Source of the DNA: an uncultured Collinsella sp.
GTDB taxonomy: Bacteria > Actinomycetota > Coriobacteriia > Coriobacteriales > Coriobacteriaceae
Reading direction: 5' to 3'
Length of the DNA stretch: 31,922 nt
Assembly: GCA_900550415.1 (NCBI GenBank)
Contig: URSO01000019.1
Location: forward strand, 1-31,922
A model generated the notes under the pieces. The model was not told where the DNA came from. It worked only from the letters and a program-made list of their open reading frames with translations, and ran no database searches. Positions 31,118 to 31,922 of the stretch are shown here, piece by piece. A program made the translations under genes and the position numbers. Each line of letters begins with the position of its first letter. Position 1 is the stretch's first letter.

Positions 31118-31155
31118 GGGGCAAGGCGGCGGGGTGTGCCGCGGCACCTTGCCCC
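31118..31155 (-). other. Hairpin after the minus-strand gene
   Basis: A perfect 9-bp stem GGGGCAAGG / CCTTGCCCC encloses a smaller CGGC/GCCG hairpin. It starts 8 nt after the stop of the minus-strand gene and may end its transcript, but there is no T-run. Confidence 0.45.
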
Positions 31156-31162
31156 CTAAAGG

Positions 31163-31921
31163 CTACATGCCAAAGATAAACTCAAGCTCAGAGACGTATT
31201 CGGTCTCGCTGATGCTCCAGGTGCCGTTGGCGTAGACAAGCTCAAAGCGCACAAAAGGTTGGGCCGTTTCCGTTGAGGAGTCTATGGCGTCTTGTAGCAT
31301 CCCGCTCAGGTGCCAGCGTACCTCATCGCTGGGGCCGGGCTCGTCATCATACCCAAGTAGATCTTGCTCCATAAGGTAGTTGGAAGCGGGCGTAAAAAAC
31401 GAGTCATACAGGCCCAAGGGGTCCGCAACAGTGACGTCAAGGTAGGCGGAGCCGTAGGGCGGGGTGTCATTGGGAAACGCGTGGACGCTCGACATTTGGT
31501 AATCCAGGCTGCCTATTAGCCAGGTGGCCACGGTCTCGCCGTTAAGACCCAGCTCATCGGCACTGTAGTATAGGTAGTCTTCGCACGCCTGGTTAAAATC
31601 GTCCGCAATCAACGTGGTTGCCTGCTGGTATTCGGCTGTGCCAGGGGTGGTGAGCAGCTCCATGCGCGACGTGGTGGCATCCAGGCACGCGTTTTCCGCC
31701 TCCGAAAGATCCTCTGCAGAGTAGTTGGGTGCTTCCGGTGCTCCTCCGGGCAGCGCGTCTTCAAGATCGTCTTCAAGCGAGCTGCCGGATGAGCTGAAAA
31801 AGGACGAGAAGGTTCCCGCTATGCAGCCGGGGATGCGCGCGACAAATGAAAACCCGCCGCTTAGCAAAAAGAGCACCAAGATGCCTATAAGAACGGGACG
31901 CGTGCGGTTGAGCGTGCTTAC
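31163..31921 (-). CDS. Secreted or membrane-anchored protein of unknown function (5' end outside window)
   Basis: The frame is open to the right edge, giving 252 residues. A basic NRTR stretch precedes a membrane segment (PVLIGILVLFLLSGGFSFV). A Ser/Asp/Glu-rich linker is followed by a folded extracytoplasmic domain with aromatic and acidic residues (YLYYSADELGL; FVRFELVYANGTWSIS). The last part resembles a small beta-rich domain, but no family is recognised. TTG 31879 could start a shorter form, but that would cut the membrane segment, so the start is probably outside. Confidence 0.7.
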   Translation of the reverse strand, partial: VSTLNRTRPVLIGILVLFLLSGGFSFVARIPGCIAGTFSSFFSSSGSSLEDDLEDALPGGAPEAPNYSAEDLSEAENACLDATTSRMELLTTPGTAEYQQATTLIADDFNQACEDYLYYSADELGLNGETVATWLIGSLDYQMSSVHAFPNDTPPYGSAYLDVTVADPLGLYDSFFTPASNYLMEQDLLGYDDEPGPSDEVRWHLSGMLQDAIDSSTETAQPFVRFELVYANGTWSISETEYVSELEFIFGM

Positions 31922-31922
31922 C

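Overview
The window is a high-GC (roughly 60-65%) chromosomal segment from what looks like a monoderm actinobacterium of the class Coriobacteriia, probably Collinsella or a close relative. This assignment is an inference from GC content, short intergenic palindromes, strong AGGAGG-type ribosome sites, a Tad pilus locus without a secretin gene, and the style of the orphan endonuclease protein. No database search was possible.

Layout. 1-2990: end of pheS and complete pheT (phenylalanyl-tRNA synthetase), with an imperfect palindrome between them and a longer one after pheT. 3227-6028: an ECF-type nickel/cobalt importer operon (CbiM/NikM with a C-terminal PDGLE region, EcfT, ATPase) preceded by a near-textbook NikR-type operator, GTGTTAC-N14-GTAACAC. 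6108-8026: a possible zinc-dependent phospholipase C-like protein, and convergent to it an orphan DUF559/Vsr-like nuclease gene whose upstream region carries a 126-bp palindromic element. 8385-13031: pyruvate kinase (minus strand) and, divergent from it, a Ca2+-type P-type ATPase. The ATPase has a structured leader that can sequester its own Shine-Dalgarno sequence and can adopt a competing fold. 13055-14501: a second copy of the post-pheT palindrome family, a terminator, and rsgA.

14544-24308 is a compact Tad (type IVc) pilus operon with many stop/start overlaps: cpaB, tadZ/cpaE, tadA, tadB, tadC, flp pilin, a membrane-anchored unknown, a small pilin-like protein, TadE, a large TadG-like protein, a second TadE, and a DUF192 protein. 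Four of its products share a putative prepilin cleavage motif A|Q-x-T-x-E in which Ala replaces the usual Gly; no prepilin peptidase gene is present here.

24312-24916 holds a small toxin-antitoxin-like pair whose first gene has a one-base frameshift in a G5 run. Then follow tRNA-Phe(GAA), a GH5-like glycosidase lacking its acid/base Glu, rsmI, metG, rsmA (ksgA), a TatD family nuclease, tRNA-Leu(CAG), and on the minus strand the end of a secreted or membrane-anchored unknown protein cut by the window edge.

The most interesting items for follow-up are the ATPase leader RNA, the NikR operator, the prepilin-like set in the Tad operon, the dispersed palindromes, the frameshifted toxin and the catalytically altered GH5 protein.
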